Assembly (NCBI RefSeq): GCF_014649995.1
Contig: NZ_BMUC01000002.1
Location: 128,497-192,496, forward strand
DNA: 64,000 nt
From: Streptomyces griseoflavus
GTDB lineage: Bacteria > Actinomycetota > Actinomycetes > Streptomycetales > Streptomycetaceae
Direction of reading: 5' to 3'
Part shown: positions 15,569 through 24,915 of the stretch, piece after piece
Position numbering within the stretch: position 1 is the first letter of the stretch
Layout of the letters: every line of letters starts with the position of its first letter
Position numbers and translations under genes: made by a program
The notes under the pieces: model-generated
What the model was told of the DNA's origin: nothing
What the model saw: the letters and a program-made list of their open reading frames with translations, nothing else
Database searches by the model: none

Positions 15569-16321
15569 GTGAAGGCTTCTCGTATCGCCGCCACCGTCGC
15601 CGTCGCCGGTGCCACCGTCCTCGCCCTGTCCTCCCCCGCCCTCGCGCACGTCGGCGTGCAGCCCGAGACCGAGGCCGCCAAGGGCGGCTACGCGGTCCTC
15701 GGCTTCAAGGTCCCCAACGAGCGGGACGACGCCTCGACCACCAAGCTCGAGATCAGCTTCCCCACGGACCACCCGCTGGCCTCCGTGATGCCGCAGCCGG
15801 TCGAGGGCTGGGACATCCAGGTCACCAAGTCCAAGCTGGACAAGCCGCTGGAGATGCACGGCAAGAAGATCAACGAGGCGGTCTCCAAGGTCACCTGGAC
15901 CGCCGAGGGCGAGGGCATCGAGCCCGGCTTCTTCCAGAAGTTCCCGGTGTCCGTCGGCACCCTTCCCGAGGACGCCGACGAACTCGTCTTCAAGGCCCTG
16001 CAGACGTACTCCAACAAGGAGGTCGTCCGCTGGATCGAGGTGCCGCAGAAGGGCCAGGAGGAGCCCGACCACCCGGCTCCGGTGCTCGCCCTCTCCGCCG
16101 CCACCGGGGACCACCACGGCGCCTCCGGCGACGACAAGGCGTCCGGCTCCGACTCCGCCTCGGCCGAGAAGGCGTCCACCCGGACCTCCGCCGCCTCCGA
16201 CGAAGGCGACTCCGGCGGCACGGACACCACCGCCCGTGTCCTGGGCGTCGTCGGCATCGTGATCGGCGTGGCGGGCGTCGCCTACGGCGTGCTCGCCGGG
16301 CGCCGGCGCACCACCGCCTGA
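15569..16321 (+). CDS. ycnI: YcnI-like copper-binding membrane protein (DUF1775)
   Basis: About 250 aa. Signal peptide (VKASRIAATVAVAGATVLAL) with cleavage after SPALA, leaving a mature N-terminus HVGVQPET. In YcnI proteins this N-terminal His and nearby acidic residues bind Cu(II), and a Trp is conserved in the binding region (KVTWTAEGEG here). The DUF1775 domain covers about 30-170, followed by a Ser/Asp/His-rich linker and a C-terminal helix (VLGVVGIVIGVAGVAYGVLA) with the basic tail RRR. It is thus anchored with the domain outside. It begins the copper cluster. I chose GTG 15569 at the signal peptide; GCGGAG lies 10 bases upstream. Confidence 0.85.
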   Translation: MKASRIAATVAVAGATVLALSSPALAHVGVQPETEAAKGGYAVLGFKVPNERDDASTTKLEISFPTDHPLASVMPQPVEGWDIQVTKSKLDKPLEMHGKKINEAVSKVTWTAEGEGIEPGFFQKFPVSVGTLPEDADELVFKALQTYSNKEVVRWIEVPQKGQEEPDHPAPVLALSAATGDHHGASGDDKASGSDSASAEKASTRTSAASDEGDSGGTDTTARVLGVVGIVIGVAGVAYGVLAGRRRTTA

Positions 16322-16340
16322 CCCCGCCCCTCCCCACCCG

Positions 16341-16381
16341 GCGCACCGGGCCGTCCGCCGCTCCGCGGCGGCCCGGTGCGC
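16341..16381 (+). terminator. Strong hairpin between ycnI and sco
   Basis: GCGCACCGGGCCGTCCGC (16341-16358) pairs with GCGGCGGCCCGGTGCGC (16365-16381), with one bulged base and a 6-base loop. It could terminate or attenuate transcription between ycnI and the sco-led genes. Confidence 0.7.
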
Positions 16382-16410
16382 GCCCCAGCACTCACTCCCA
16401 GGAACCATCC

Positions 16411-17067
16411 ATGCGCAAGAAGACCTTCGCGGCGGCCGCCCTGCTCGCCGCCGCATCCCTCACCCTCACCGCCTGCGGCAGCGGCGACAACGCCGGCGGC
16501 GACCCCGTGGCCGTGGTGTCCGAGGAGCCCGGCGCCGAGAAGGCGGCCACCGTCCTGGACAAGCCGTTCGAGAAGCCCGACCTCGTCCTGACCGACACCC
16601 AGGGCAAGGAGTACGACTTCCGCGCGGAGACCGCGGGCCGGCCCACCCTCATCTACTTCGGCTACACGCACTGCCCCGACGTCTGCCCGCTGACGATGAA
16701 CAACCTCGCCGTGGCCAAGAAGCAGCTGCCCCAGGACCAGCAGGACAAGCTGCGGATCGTGTTCGTCACCACCGACCCCGAGCGGGACACCTCCGCCGCA
16801 CTCGGTACGTGGCTCAAGGGCATCGACTCCCAGGTCGTCGGCCTGACCGGCGACTTCGCCACCATCCAGGCCGGTGCCCGCACCCTCGGCATCACCATCG
16901 ACCCGCCGCGCAAGGACGACCAGGGCAAGACCGTCTCCGACCACGGCACCCAGGTCATCGCCTTCTCCCCGGAGACGGACGGCGGTTACGTCCTCTACGG
17001 CGAGGACGCCACCGTCGACGACTACACCAAGGACCTCCCGAAGCTCATCAAGGGCGCGAAGCCGTGA
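16411..17067 (+). CDS. sco: Sco-family copper chaperone lipoprotein
   Basis: About 218 aa. A lipoprotein signal ends in LTLTACGSG. The thioredoxin-like domain has the copper/redox motif CPDVCP (HCPDVCPLTMNN) and the third ligand His in TVSDHGTQVIAF. Sco proteins deliver copper to the CuA site of cytochrome c oxidase and control thiol state. In S. lividans the orthologous Sco works with the extracellular chaperone ECuC, encoded directly downstream, and is needed for oxidase maturation and normal development. ATG 16411 has AGGA 9 bases upstream. The stop overlaps the GTG of the next gene. Confidence 0.93.
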   Translation: MRKKTFAAAALLAAASLTLTACGSGDNAGGDPVAVVSEEPGAEKAATVLDKPFEKPDLVLTDTQGKEYDFRAETAGRPTLIYFGYTHCPDVCPLTMNNLAVAKKQLPQDQQDKLRIVFVTTDPERDTSAALGTWLKGIDSQVVGLTGDFATIQAGARTLGITIDPPRKDDQGKTVSDHGTQVIAFSPETDGGYVLYGEDATVDDYTKDLPKLIKGAKP

Positions 17068-17516
17068 GGCGCCTGGCGGTGGCGGCCCTGGCCGCCGCCG
17101 GTGCCCTGACGCTGGCCGGGTGCGGCGGATCGGGGTCCGGCGACGGCGGGGCGGACCTGTCCGTGCGCTCCGCGTACATGCCGCAGCCGGTCTCGGACAT
17201 GGCCGCCGGCTTCCTCACCATCACCAACGACGGCGACACCGCGGACCGGCTGACCTCGGTCACCAGCGACGTCGGCGAGGTCACCGTGCACGAGACCGTG
17301 GACGGTGCCATGCGACAGGTCGAGGCACTCGACATCCCGGCCAACGGAAGCCTGGTGCTGGAGAGCGGCGGCAACCACCTGATGTTCGAGCAGCTGAAGC
17401 AGCGGCCGAAGCAGGGCCAGAAGGTCTCCGTCGAACTGCGCTTCGACCACTCCGATCCCGTCACGGTCGAGATCCCGGTGAAGCCCGCCACTTACAACCC
17501 GAAGACCGGACACTGA
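17064..17516 (+). CDS. ecuC: PCuAC (ECuC)-type extracellular copper chaperone
   Basis: About 150 aa. A lipoprotein-like leader ends in LTLAGCGGS. The PCuAC/DUF461 cupredoxin-like domain carries the Cu(I) motif: Met/His in TVHETVDGAM, then exactly 21 residues, then NHLMF (M-x21-H-x-M), with an upstream Met-rich stretch YMPQPVSDMAAGF. The family hands Cu(I) to Sco or CuA. GTG 17064 overlaps the sco stop, so both are made in step. The next gene follows after 13 bp. Confidence 0.92.
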   Translation: MRRLAVAALAAAGALTLAGCGGSGSGDGGADLSVRSAYMPQPVSDMAAGFLTITNDGDTADRLTSVTSDVGEVTVHETVDGAMRQVEALDIPANGSLVLESGGNHLMFEQLKQRPKQGQKVSVELRFDHSDPVTVEIPVKPATYNPKTGH

Positions 17517-17529
17517 GGGAGACACCCCT

Positions 17530-19575
17530 GTGACCCAGACCATCGCCCCCCGCGTGCGGACCCTGGTGCTGCTGTTCCTGGCCGTCACCGGCGCGCTCCT
17601 CGCCGGAGCCGCTCCCGCGTCCGCGCACGCCGCGCTGACCGGCAGCGACCCCGGGCAGGGGGCGGTGGTCGACACGGCCCCCACCCAGGTCTCGCTCACC
17701 TTCTCCGAGCCGGTCGCGGTCAGCGACGACGCCGTGCGGGTGCTCGATCCCAAGGGCACGCGGGTGGACAAGGGCGACCCGGCCGACACGAGCGGCAACA
17801 CCTACACCGTGCGACTGCTCAGCGGGCTGCCCGACGGCACCTACACCGTGGCCTACCAAGTGGTCTCGGCGGACAGCCATCCGGTCGCCGGCGCCTTCAC
17901 CTTCTCCATCGGCGCACCGTCCGAGACGTCCGTCTCGGTCTCCGCGCAGGGGTCCGACGACGGCCCGGTCGGCTGGCTGTACGGGTTCGGCCGGTACGTG
18001 TCCTACGCCGGCTTCGTCGTCATGGCCGGCGGTGCCGCCTTCGTCCTCGCCTGCTGGTCGCGCGGTTCCGGGGTGCGGGCGGTGCAGCGGCTGGTCGTCT
18101 CCGGGTGGATGGCGCTCACCGCGGCCACGCTCGGGCTGCTGCTCCTGCGCGGCTCCTACACCACCTCGGGCGAGGTCGGCGACATCTTCGACCTCTCCCT
18201 CCTCGGAGACGTGCTCCAGACCAAGACGGGCGCGGCGCTGATCTCCCGGCTGCTGCTGCTCGCCGCGGCGGCGCTGTTCATCGCCGTGCTGTTCGGCTCC
18301 CACGACGAGCGGGACGACCAGGAGAAGCGGGATCTGACCTTCGGCCTCGCGATCGGCGGGACGGTCGTGGCGGCCGGACTCGCCGCGAGCTGGGCGATGT
18401 CCGAGCACGCCTCCCAGGGGCTTCAGCCCGGCATCGCCATGCCGGTCGACGTGGTGCACCTGCTGGCCGTCGCCGCCTGGCTGGGCGGGCTCACCGCCCT
18501 GCTCGTCGCGCTCTTCCGGGCGCCCGCCGAGACGCCGGTCGACCGGGACGCCGTCCGGCGGTTCTCGCGGCTCGCCTTCGGCAGCGTGATCGCGGTGGTC
18601 GTCACCGGGGTCTACCAGAGCTGGCGGCAGCTCGGCTCCTGGTCGGCGTTCACCGACACCCGCTACGGGCAGTTGCTCCTCGCCAAGCTCGGGCTCGTGG
18701 CGGTGCTGGTCGGCGTCGCCTCCGTCTCACGGCGGTGGACGGCACGGCTGGCCCAGGCCCCGGCGGAGGCCGCGCCCGCCGAGGAAGCCGTGTCCGCCGA
18801 GCGGGCCGTGCCCGCCGCGACGGCGGGCACGGGCTCAGCCGATGTGGAAGGTTCCGGCACCCGCACGTCCGGCGCCCGCGAGGACGGTGCCCGTAAGGAC
18901 GGTGCTCCTGAGGACGTGGTCGCTGCCGGACGGACCGGGAAGCCCACGGACACCGCGGAGGCGACGGCCGGGGCCGACGGGGCGGCATCCGCGCGGGCCG
19001 CTCAGCTCGCCCGGCAGCGGGCCGCGGTGGAGAGCGCCCGGCAGAAGCGCCTGCGGGACGCCGACCCCAACCGTTCGGGTCTGCGCCGCTCTGTGCTCGT
19101 CGAGGCGGGCATCGCCGTCGTCCTGCTCGCCGTCACCACCGTGCTCACGCAGACCGAGCCCGGACGCACGGAGCAGGAGGCCAAGGCGGCCGGTGCCGTC
19201 TCCTCGGCGTCCTCCTCGACCGGCCAGGGCACCGGCGCGACGACCCTGAACATGCCCTTCGACACCGGTGGCGAGAACGGCAAGGGCGTCGTCACGATCG
19301 ACCTCGACCCGGCTCGCGTCGGAGAGAACGTCCTGCACGTCTATGTGGAGGGTGCCGGCAGCCGCCCGCTCGACATCCCCGAGGTGACCATCGCCTTCAC
19401 CCTCTCCGCCCAGGACATCGGGCCGCTGCCCGTCGTCCCCGACCGCGTCGCCGCCGGACACTGGTCGGCGAGCGGTGTGCAGCTCCCCATGGCGGGCGAC
19501 TGGAAGGTCGAGGTGACCGTGCGCACCTCCGACATCGACCAGGTGACCGTCTCGAAGAACGCGCAGATCGGCTGA
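17530..19575 (+). CDS. CopC-CopD fusion copper transport protein (YcnJ-like)
   Basis: About 681 aa. The signal peptide ends at PASA, exposing HAALTGSDPGQG, the start of a CopC domain (about 31-125) with Cu(II) ligands His at the mature N-terminus and in SADSHPVAG. A CopD membrane domain of about eight helices follows (145-400). Then comes an unusual Ala/Glu/Arg-rich linker of about 100 residues (410-510), another helix (VEAGIAVVLLAVTTVLTQ) and an extracellular C-terminal beta domain resembling YtkA. Likely imports or partitions copper at the membrane. GTG 17530 follows GGGAGA by 8 bases. It ends 6 bp before dtpA. Confidence 0.88.
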   Translation: MTQTIAPRVRTLVLLFLAVTGALLAGAAPASAHAALTGSDPGQGAVVDTAPTQVSLTFSEPVAVSDDAVRVLDPKGTRVDKGDPADTSGNTYTVRLLSGLPDGTYTVAYQVVSADSHPVAGAFTFSIGAPSETSVSVSAQGSDDGPVGWLYGFGRYVSYAGFVVMAGGAAFVLACWSRGSGVRAVQRLVVSGWMALTAATLGLLLLRGSYTTSGEVGDIFDLSLLGDVLQTKTGAALISRLLLLAAAALFIAVLFGSHDERDDQEKRDLTFGLAIGGTVVAAGLAASWAMSEHASQGLQPGIAMPVDVVHLLAVAAWLGGLTALLVALFRAPAETPVDRDAVRRFSRLAFGSVIAVVVTGVYQSWRQLGSWSAFTDTRYGQLLLAKLGLVAVLVGVASVSRRWTARLAQAPAEAAPAEEAVSAERAVPAATAGTGSADVEGSGTRTSGAREDGARKDGAPEDVVAAGRTGKPTDTAEATAGADGAASARAAQLARQRAAVESARQKRLRDADPNRSGLRRSVLVEAGIAVVLLAVTTVLTQTEPGRTEQEAKAAGAVSSASSSTGQGTGATTLNMPFDTGGENGKGVVTIDLDPARVGENVLHVYVEGAGSRPLDIPEVTIAFTLSAQDIGPLPVVPDRVAAGHWSASGVQLPMAGDWKVEVTVRTSDIDQVTVSKNAQIG

Positions 19576-19581
19576 ACCACC

Positions 19582-20868
19582 ATGGCTGACCAGTCCATTC
19601 CGCAGGTCCGCACCCCGCAGGCACTCCAGGAGGAGCCCGCGGAGCGGACCACGAAGGACGGCATCTCCCGCCGCCGGCTCCTCGGCACGGCAGGTGCCAC
19701 AGGGCTCGTCCTCGGAGCGGCGGGCGGGGCCGTGGGACACGCCTCGGCGCCCGCCGGAGCCACTCCGCTGACGTCGGTGGGCGACAGCCGGGTGTCGTTT
19801 CACGTGAAACACCAGCCCGGTATCACCCAGCCCCTCCAGGCCCGGGGACATCTCCTCGCCTTCGACCTCGCCCCCGGCGCCGGCCGCAAGGAGGCGGCCG
19901 CTCTGCTGCGCCGCTGGTCGGACACGGCCCGCCGGCTGATGGCGGGGGAACCGACCGCTCAAGGCGATACCGATGTGGCCCGTGACGCCGGGCCCTCCTC
20001 GCTGACCCTCACCTTCGGTTTCGGTCACAGCTTCTTCGGGCGTACCGGGTTGGAGAAACAACGCCCGGTCTCCCTGGACCCACTGCCCGACTTCTCCTCC
20101 GACCGGCTCGACAAGACCCGCAGCAACGGCGACCTGTGGGTGCAGATCGGCGCGGACGACGCCCTCGTGGCCTTCCACGCCCTGCGTGCCGTCCAGAAGG
20201 ACGCCGGGTCGGCGGCCAGGGTGCGCTGGCAGATGAACGGGTTCAACCGGTCCCCGGGTGCCACCGCCCACCCCATGACCGCCCGCAACCTGATGGGCCA
20301 GGTCGACGGCACCCGCAATCCCAAGCCGGCCGACACCGACTTCGACCGGCGGATCTTCGTGCCGGAGAAGGGCGAGCCCGCCTGGATGGCGAACGGCTCC
20401 TACGCCGTAGTACGCCGTATCCGCATGCTGCTGGACGACTGGGAGCAGTTGTCGCTCTCGGAGCAGGAGCAGGTGATCGGGCGCCGGAAGTCCGACGGGG
20501 CTCCGCTGTCGGGAGGCACCGAGACGACCGCCATGGACCTGGAGAAGACCGACGCCGAGGGCGCTCTGGTGGTCCCGTTCAACGCCCACGCGAGGATCAC
20601 CCGGCCCGATCAGAACGGCGGGGCGGCGATGCTCCGCCGCCCGTTCTCGTACCACGACGGGATCGACACGGACGGGGCCCCGGACGCGGGTCTGCTGTTC
20701 ATCTGCTGGCAGGCGGACCCGCTGCGCGGTTTCGTGCCCGTGCAGCGCAAGCTGGACCGGGGGGACGCGCTGACTCCGTTCATCCGTCACGAGGCGAGCG
20801 GGCTGTTCGCGGTCCCGGGCGGCGCGGCGGAGGGAGAGTATGTGGGTCAGGCTCTGCTGGAGGGGTGA
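19582..20868 (+). CDS. dtpA: Tat-exported DyP-type heme peroxidase
   Basis: About 428 aa. A twin-arginine signal, SRRRLLGTAG at 29-38 with a hydrophobic AGATGLVLGAAGGAVG, sends the folded heme protein out. The DyP fingerprint GQVDGTRNPK (distal Asp near residue 240) and the later GGTETTAMDLEK and HARITRPDQNGG stretches are typical of the A-type/EfeB group. In S. lividans DtpA is a Tat substrate required for maturation of the copper oxidase GlxA. A perfect parS site (19797-19810) is built into the coding sequence, giving Phe-His-Val-Lys. Last gene of the copper cluster. Confidence 0.93.
   Translation: MADQSIPQVRTPQALQEEPAERTTKDGISRRRLLGTAGATGLVLGAAGGAVGHASAPAGATPLTSVGDSRVSFHVKHQPGITQPLQARGHLLAFDLAPGAGRKEAAALLRRWSDTARRLMAGEPTAQGDTDVARDAGPSSLTLTFGFGHSFFGRTGLEKQRPVSLDPLPDFSSDRLDKTRSNGDLWVQIGADDALVAFHALRAVQKDAGSAARVRWQMNGFNRSPGATAHPMTARNLMGQVDGTRNPKPADTDFDRRIFVPEKGEPAWMANGSYAVVRRIRMLLDDWEQLSLSEQEQVIGRRKSDGAPLSGGTETTAMDLEKTDAEGALVVPFNAHARITRPDQNGGAAMLRRPFSYHDGIDTDGAPDAGLLFICWQADPLRGFVPVQRKLDRGDALTPFIRHEASGLFAVPGGAAEGEYVGQALLEG
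19797..19810. promoter_or_regulatory. parS site (ParB-binding), inside dtpA
   Basis: GTTTCACGTGAAAC, a perfect 14-bp palindrome identical to the Streptomyces parS consensus bound by ParB during oriC segregation. Confidence 0.9.
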
Positions 20869-20938
20869 GAACGGCCCCGTGTCACCCCTGAGGGCTTTCC
20901 GGGAGTTGCCGTAGGCGAGGGCCCATTAGGGTGAGGAC

Positions 20939-21871
20939 ATGCCAGCGAGCTATGCGTATCTCGGCCCAGAGGGCACCTTCACCGAGGTGGCCCTGCGTAC
21001 CCTTCCCGAGGCGGCGACCCGTGAGCTGATCCCTTACGTGTCCGTGCAGTCCGCGCTCGACGCGGTGCGGGTGGGCGAGGCGGAGGCCGCTTTCGTCCCC
21101 ATCGAGAACTCGGTCGAGGGCGGGATCACCACCACCCTCGACGAGCTCGTCGCGGGTGCCCCGTTGATGATCTATCGCGAGGTACTGCTGTCGATCACCT
21201 TCGCGCTGCTGGTGCGTCCGGGCACCAAGCTCTCGGACGTCAAGACGGTCACCGCCCACCCGGCCGCCCAGCCGCAGGTGCGCAACTGGCTGAAGACGCA
21301 CCTCCCCGACGCCGTCTGGGAATCGGCCGCCTCGAACGCGGACGGTGCGCGCCTGGTCCAGGAGGGCCGCTACGACGCGGCCTTCGCCGGAGAGTTCGCG
21401 GCGGCCCGGTACGGCCTGGAGGCCCTGGAGACGGGGATCCACGACGCGGAGAACGCGCAGACCCGGTTCGTCCTGGTGGGTCGCCCCGCCCGGCCGGCCG
21501 CCCCCACCGGCGCCGACAAGACCTCCGTGGTGCTGTGGCAGCGCGACGACCACCCCGGCGGCCTGCGCGATCTGCTGGGCGAGTTCGCCACGCGCGGCAT
21601 CAACCTGATGCTGCTCCAGTCCCGGCCCACCGGCGCCGGAATCGGCAACTACTGCTTCTGCGTCGATGCCGAGGGCCACATCTCGGACCGCCGGATGTCC
21701 GAGGCGCTGATGGGGTTGAAGCGGATCTGTCTCCAGGTGCGCTATCTCGGTTCGTACCCGCGTGCGGACGTGCGGCCGGGAGAGGTGCGGCCTCCGTTCC
21801 CCGGTACGTCGGACGAGGAGTTCACCGGGGCGGCGGACTGGGTGGCGCGGTGCCAGGACGGCCGGTTCTGA
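20939..21871 (+). CDS. pheA: Prephenate dehydratase
   Basis: About 310 aa, converts prephenate to phenylpyruvate in phenylalanine synthesis. The catalytic PDT domain covers about 1-180: YLGPEGTFTEVAL, VPIENSVEGGITTTLDEL and the TRFVLVGRP motif with the catalytic Thr. A C-terminal ACT regulatory domain (about 200-285) has GGLRDLLGEFATRGINLMLL and LQSRPTGAGIGNYCFCVDAE, so feedback inhibition by Phe is expected. A TAGGGT element lies 7-12 bases upstream of the ATG, compatible with a leaderless or very short-leader transcript. Stand-alone, not fused to chorismate mutase. Confidence 0.95.
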   Translation: MPASYAYLGPEGTFTEVALRTLPEAATRELIPYVSVQSALDAVRVGEAEAAFVPIENSVEGGITTTLDELVAGAPLMIYREVLLSITFALLVRPGTKLSDVKTVTAHPAAQPQVRNWLKTHLPDAVWESAASNADGARLVQEGRYDAAFAGEFAAARYGLEALETGIHDAENAQTRFVLVGRPARPAAPTGADKTSVVLWQRDDHPGGLRDLLGEFATRGINLMLLQSRPTGAGIGNYCFCVDAEGHISDRRMSEALMGLKRICLQVRYLGSYPRADVRPGEVRPPFPGTSDEEFTGAADWVARCQDGRF

Positions 21872-22421
21872 GACCGGGTGTGGCGGCCGGAGGTCCGGTC
21901 CGATCTGCCGACTGCCGTTGTCCACAGAAGTTATCCACAGGTCCGCTTCTCGACCTGGGGACAAGTCGACACCGACATGCCGTTCGGTCGACAAATCCCT
22001 CTTCGGCCCATGATCGCGTTCATCACCCCGAGCATCACCCTTCGTCCATTCTTTTCCTTTGGCCAACCCTTTGGGGCGAACCCTTTCCCCTCAAAGGTGG
22101 AGATGGAGCGGATTTGTGCGGGGAATCCCCGGCATGGACCGCGGGTTTTGGAGTGATCAATTCCGGCATCCACAGATCTTCCCCACACCCTGTGGATAAC
22201 TTTTCCGAGTACGGGGCGCCTGTGGACAACCGCACCCAAGTGCCGCCTCGCGCAAGGGATTCGAGTCAACCCGCAGGGCGCGAAGTGACCCGTTCACGCG
22301 GCGGCGCTCTGTGAGGTGACCCGAAAGGACACAACGCGCATTTCACCCATAACGCAACGTGATGTGTTCCTCCGCAATAGTGAGTCGTGGGCCGTCATCC
22401 CGCACCGGTAGCCTTGACCGC
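21872..22421. other. Gene-free 550-bp region with four DnaA boxes
   Basis: Lies between pheA and serS and is less G+C-rich than its surroundings, with T-rich runs around 22050-22090. It contains TTGTCCACA at 21918-21926, TTATCCACA at 21931-21939, and on the other strand TGTGGATAA at 22191-22199 and TGTGGACAA at 22221-22229. The two pairs face each other. No convincing reading frame is present. Probable DnaA-binding locus; see findings. Confidence 0.75.
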
Positions 22422-23699
22422 GTGATTGACCTTCGCCTGCTCCGTGAGGACCCCGACCGTGTGCGCGCTTCACAGCGCGCCCGTGGAGAGGACGTCGCGC
22501 TCGTCGACGCCCTCCTGTCTGCCGACGAACGGCGCAGGTCGTCCGGCGTCCGCTTCGACGAGCTGCGCGCCGAGCAGAAGTCGCTCGGCAAGCTCATCCC
22601 CAAGGCGGCCGGCGACGAGAAGGCCGAGCTGCTGCGGAAGGCCGAACAGCTCAAGGCCGACGTGAAGGCCGCCGACGCCGACCGGGACGCCGCCGCCGCC
22701 GAGACGCAGGACCTGCTGTCCAAGCTGAGCAACCTCGTCCACCCCGACGTGCCCGTCGGCGGCGAGGAGGACTTCGTCACGCTGGAGACGCACGGCAGCA
22801 TCCGCGACTTCGGCGCGGAGGGCTTTGAGCCCAAGGACCACATCGAGCTCGGCCACATGCTGGGCGCCATCGACGTCGAGCGCGGCGCCAAGGTGTCCGG
22901 CTCGCGCTTCTACTTCCTGACCGGCGTCGGGGCCCTGCTGGAACTCGCCCTGGTGAACGCGGCGATCGCCCAGGCCACCGCGGCCGGCTTCACGCCGATG
23001 CTGACCCCGGCCCTGGTCCGCCCCCAGTCCATGGCGGGCACCGGCTTCCTCGGCCAGGCCGCACAGGACGTCTACCACCTGGAGAAGGACGACCTGTACC
23101 TGGTCGGCACCTCCGAGGTGGCGCTGGCGGCGTACCACATGGACGAGATCATCGACGCCGACCGGCTGCCGCTGCGCTACGCGGGCTTCTCGCCCTGCTT
23201 CCGCCGCGAGGCCGGCTCGCACGGCAAGGACACCCGGGGCATCTTCCGCGTGCACCAGTTCGACAAGGTCGAGATGTTCTCGTACGTCACGCCGGAGGAC
23301 TCCCAGGCGGAGCACCAGCGCCTGCTGGAGTGGGAGAAGCAGTGGCTGACCTCGCTGGAGCTGCCGTTCCGCGTGATCGACGTCGCCTCGGGCGACCTGG
23401 GCTCCTCGGCCGCGCGTAAGTACGACTGCGAGGCGTGGATCCCCACCCAGGGCAAGTACCGCGAGCTGACCTCGACCTCGGACTGCACCGAGTTCCAGTC
23501 CCGCAGGCTGTCGATCCGAGTCCGCGAGGACAAGAAGGTGCGTCCGCTGGCCACGCTCAACGGCACGCTGTGCGCCGTACCGCGCACCATCGTGGCGATC
23601 CTGGAGAACCATCAGCAGGCCGACGGCTCGGTCCGCGTACCGGAGGTGCTGCGTCCGTACCTGGGCGGCCGGGAGTTCCTCGAACCGGTCGCCAAGTGA
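22422..23699 (+). CDS. serS: Seryl-tRNA synthetase
   Basis: About 425 aa, class II synthetase charging tRNA-Ser. The N-terminal tRNA-binding coiled coil covers about 1-105 ([20 protein letters not shown] onward). Class II motif 2 is [20 protein letters not shown] and motif 3 is [20 protein letters not shown]; the serine pocket has [13 protein letters not shown] 22422 begins the conserved VIDLRLL; there is no ribosome-binding site, and TAGCCT lies 7 bases upstream as a possible -10, suggesting leaderless translation. Its stop overlaps the start of the HAD phosphatase. Confidence 0.96.
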   Translation: MIDLRLLREDPDRVRASQRARGEDVALVDALLSADERRRSSGVRFDELRAEQKSLGKLIPKAAGDEKAELLRKAEQLKADVKAADADRDAAAAETQDLLSKLSNLVHPDVPVGGEEDFVTLETHGSIRDFGAEGFEPKDHIELGHMLGAIDVERGAKVSGSRFYFLTGVGALLELALVNAAIAQATAAGFTPMLTPALVRPQSMAGTGFLGQAAQDVYHLEKDDLYLVGTSEVALAAYHMDEIIDADRLPLRYAGFSPCFRREAGSHGKDTRGIFRVHQFDKVEMFSYVTPEDSQAEHQRLLEWEKQWLTSLELPFRVIDVASGDLGSSAARKYDCEAWIPTQGKYRELTSTSDCTEFQSRRLSIRVREDKKVRPLATLNGTLCAVPRTIVAILENHQQADGSVRVPEVLRPYLGGREFLEPVAK

Positions 23700-24499
23700 G
23701 CGCGGCCTTCCCCTACGGGCTCGTCGCCACCGATCTCGACGGCACGCTGCTGCGGGACGACCACTCGGTCTCCCCCCGCACCCGTGACGCGCTCGCCGCG
23801 GCCACCGCGGCGGGCGCCGCCCACATCGTCGTCACCGGCCGCGCGGTGCCCTGGACGCGCCCCATACTCGACGACCTCGGCTACACAGGACTGGCCGTCT
23901 GCGGTCAGGGCGCACAGGTGTACGACGCCGGAGCCCACCGGCTGCTGACGTCGGTGACGCTGGACCGGCAGCTCGCCGGGGTGGCACTGGCCAAGATCGA
24001 GGCGGAGGTCGGCCCGCTGTACCTGGCGGCCAGCCGCGACGGGCTGGACGGCGAGGTGCTGGTCGGTCCCGGTTACGAGGTGCACGGCGCGCTGCCCGCG
24101 ATCCCGTTCACGGACGCCGCCGACGTGTGGGCGGCGCCCTTGAACAAGCTGTACATCCAGCATCCGGAGCTGACCTCCGACGAGCTCGCCGAGGCCGCCA
24201 CCCGCACCGCGGGGGGTTTCGTCACCGTCACCATGGCGGGCGAGGGAATCGTCGAACTGCTCCCGCTCGGCCTGTCGAAGGCGACGGGGCTGTCGCTGGC
24301 GGCCCGCCGGCTGGGAGCGAAGGCTGCGGGGACGATCGCCTTCGGCGACATGCCCAACGACCTTCCGATGTTCGCCTGGGCCGGACACGGTGTGGCCATG
24401 GCCAACGCCCATCCGGACCTGCGGGCGGTGGCCGACGAGGTGACGGCCTCCAACGAGGAGGACGGCATCGCGGTGGTGCTGGAGCGGTTGCTGGGCTGA
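23696..24499 (+). CDS. HAD-superfamily (Cof/IIB) phosphatase
   Basis: About 267 aa. HAD motif I is [12 protein letters not shown] (nucleophile Asp), motif II the Thr of IVVTGRAV, motif III the Lys of LGLSKATGL and motif [14 protein letters not shown] Cof-type C2B cap lies between. Enzymes of this type dephosphorylate sugar phosphates or cofactors; the substrate cannot be predicted. The GTG at 23696 overlaps the serS stop, so it is translated with serS. A clear paralogue lies at 32191. Confidence 0.88.
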   Translation: MSAAFPYGLVATDLDGTLLRDDHSVSPRTRDALAAATAAGAAHIVVTGRAVPWTRPILDDLGYTGLAVCGQGAQVYDAGAHRLLTSVTLDRQLAGVALAKIEAEVGPLYLAASRDGLDGEVLVGPGYEVHGALPAIPFTDAADVWAAPLNKLYIQHPELTSDELAEAATRTAGGFVTVTMAGEGIVELLPLGLSKATGLSLAARRLGAKAAGTIAFGDMPNDLPMFAWAGHGVAMANAHPDLRAVADEVTASNEEDGIAVVLERLLG

Positions 24500-24915
24500 C
24501 GCCCGGGCGTTCCGCGGAGGATGCACGGAGCGAACGTGCGCGGGCCGGTGACCCGACCTCGGCCCGAACCGGGCCGGTGCCTCACCTCGCGGCCGATTCT
24601 CCGGGAAGGGCGGCCCACGCGCCGAGAGCGCGCGTGCTCGAAGCGGCCGCCCCGGGCAGCTCCCGTAGGGGGCGGACTCGGCGGAGCAGTGGGGATTACT
24701 CCGGAGTCCGCCGTGGGCTGCCCCGAAGGGAGCCGGACGCACTGCCGTGCATGGGCATCGTCCCGCTCCTCTCCCGGCACACGACGCCGGAGGTTTCCGG
24801 CGCTGCGGACGTCCTCACTCTGCCCGCCGGACGAACGGGACGCCACCGAATAAAACGGCGGGCGGCGCCGCCCAGCCGGGCGACGCCGCCACTCCCGACG
24901 GTGTGCGGGGCGTTC
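24500..24915. other. Gene-free 416-bp region between convergent genes
   Basis: Separates the HAD gene from the ABC permease gene, which converge. It holds the inverted repeat GCGGACTC/GAGTCCGC near 24671-24702 and a GC-rich structured element with GGCGGCGCCGCC near 24861-24893, which may terminate both operons. No supported reading frame. Confidence 0.5.
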
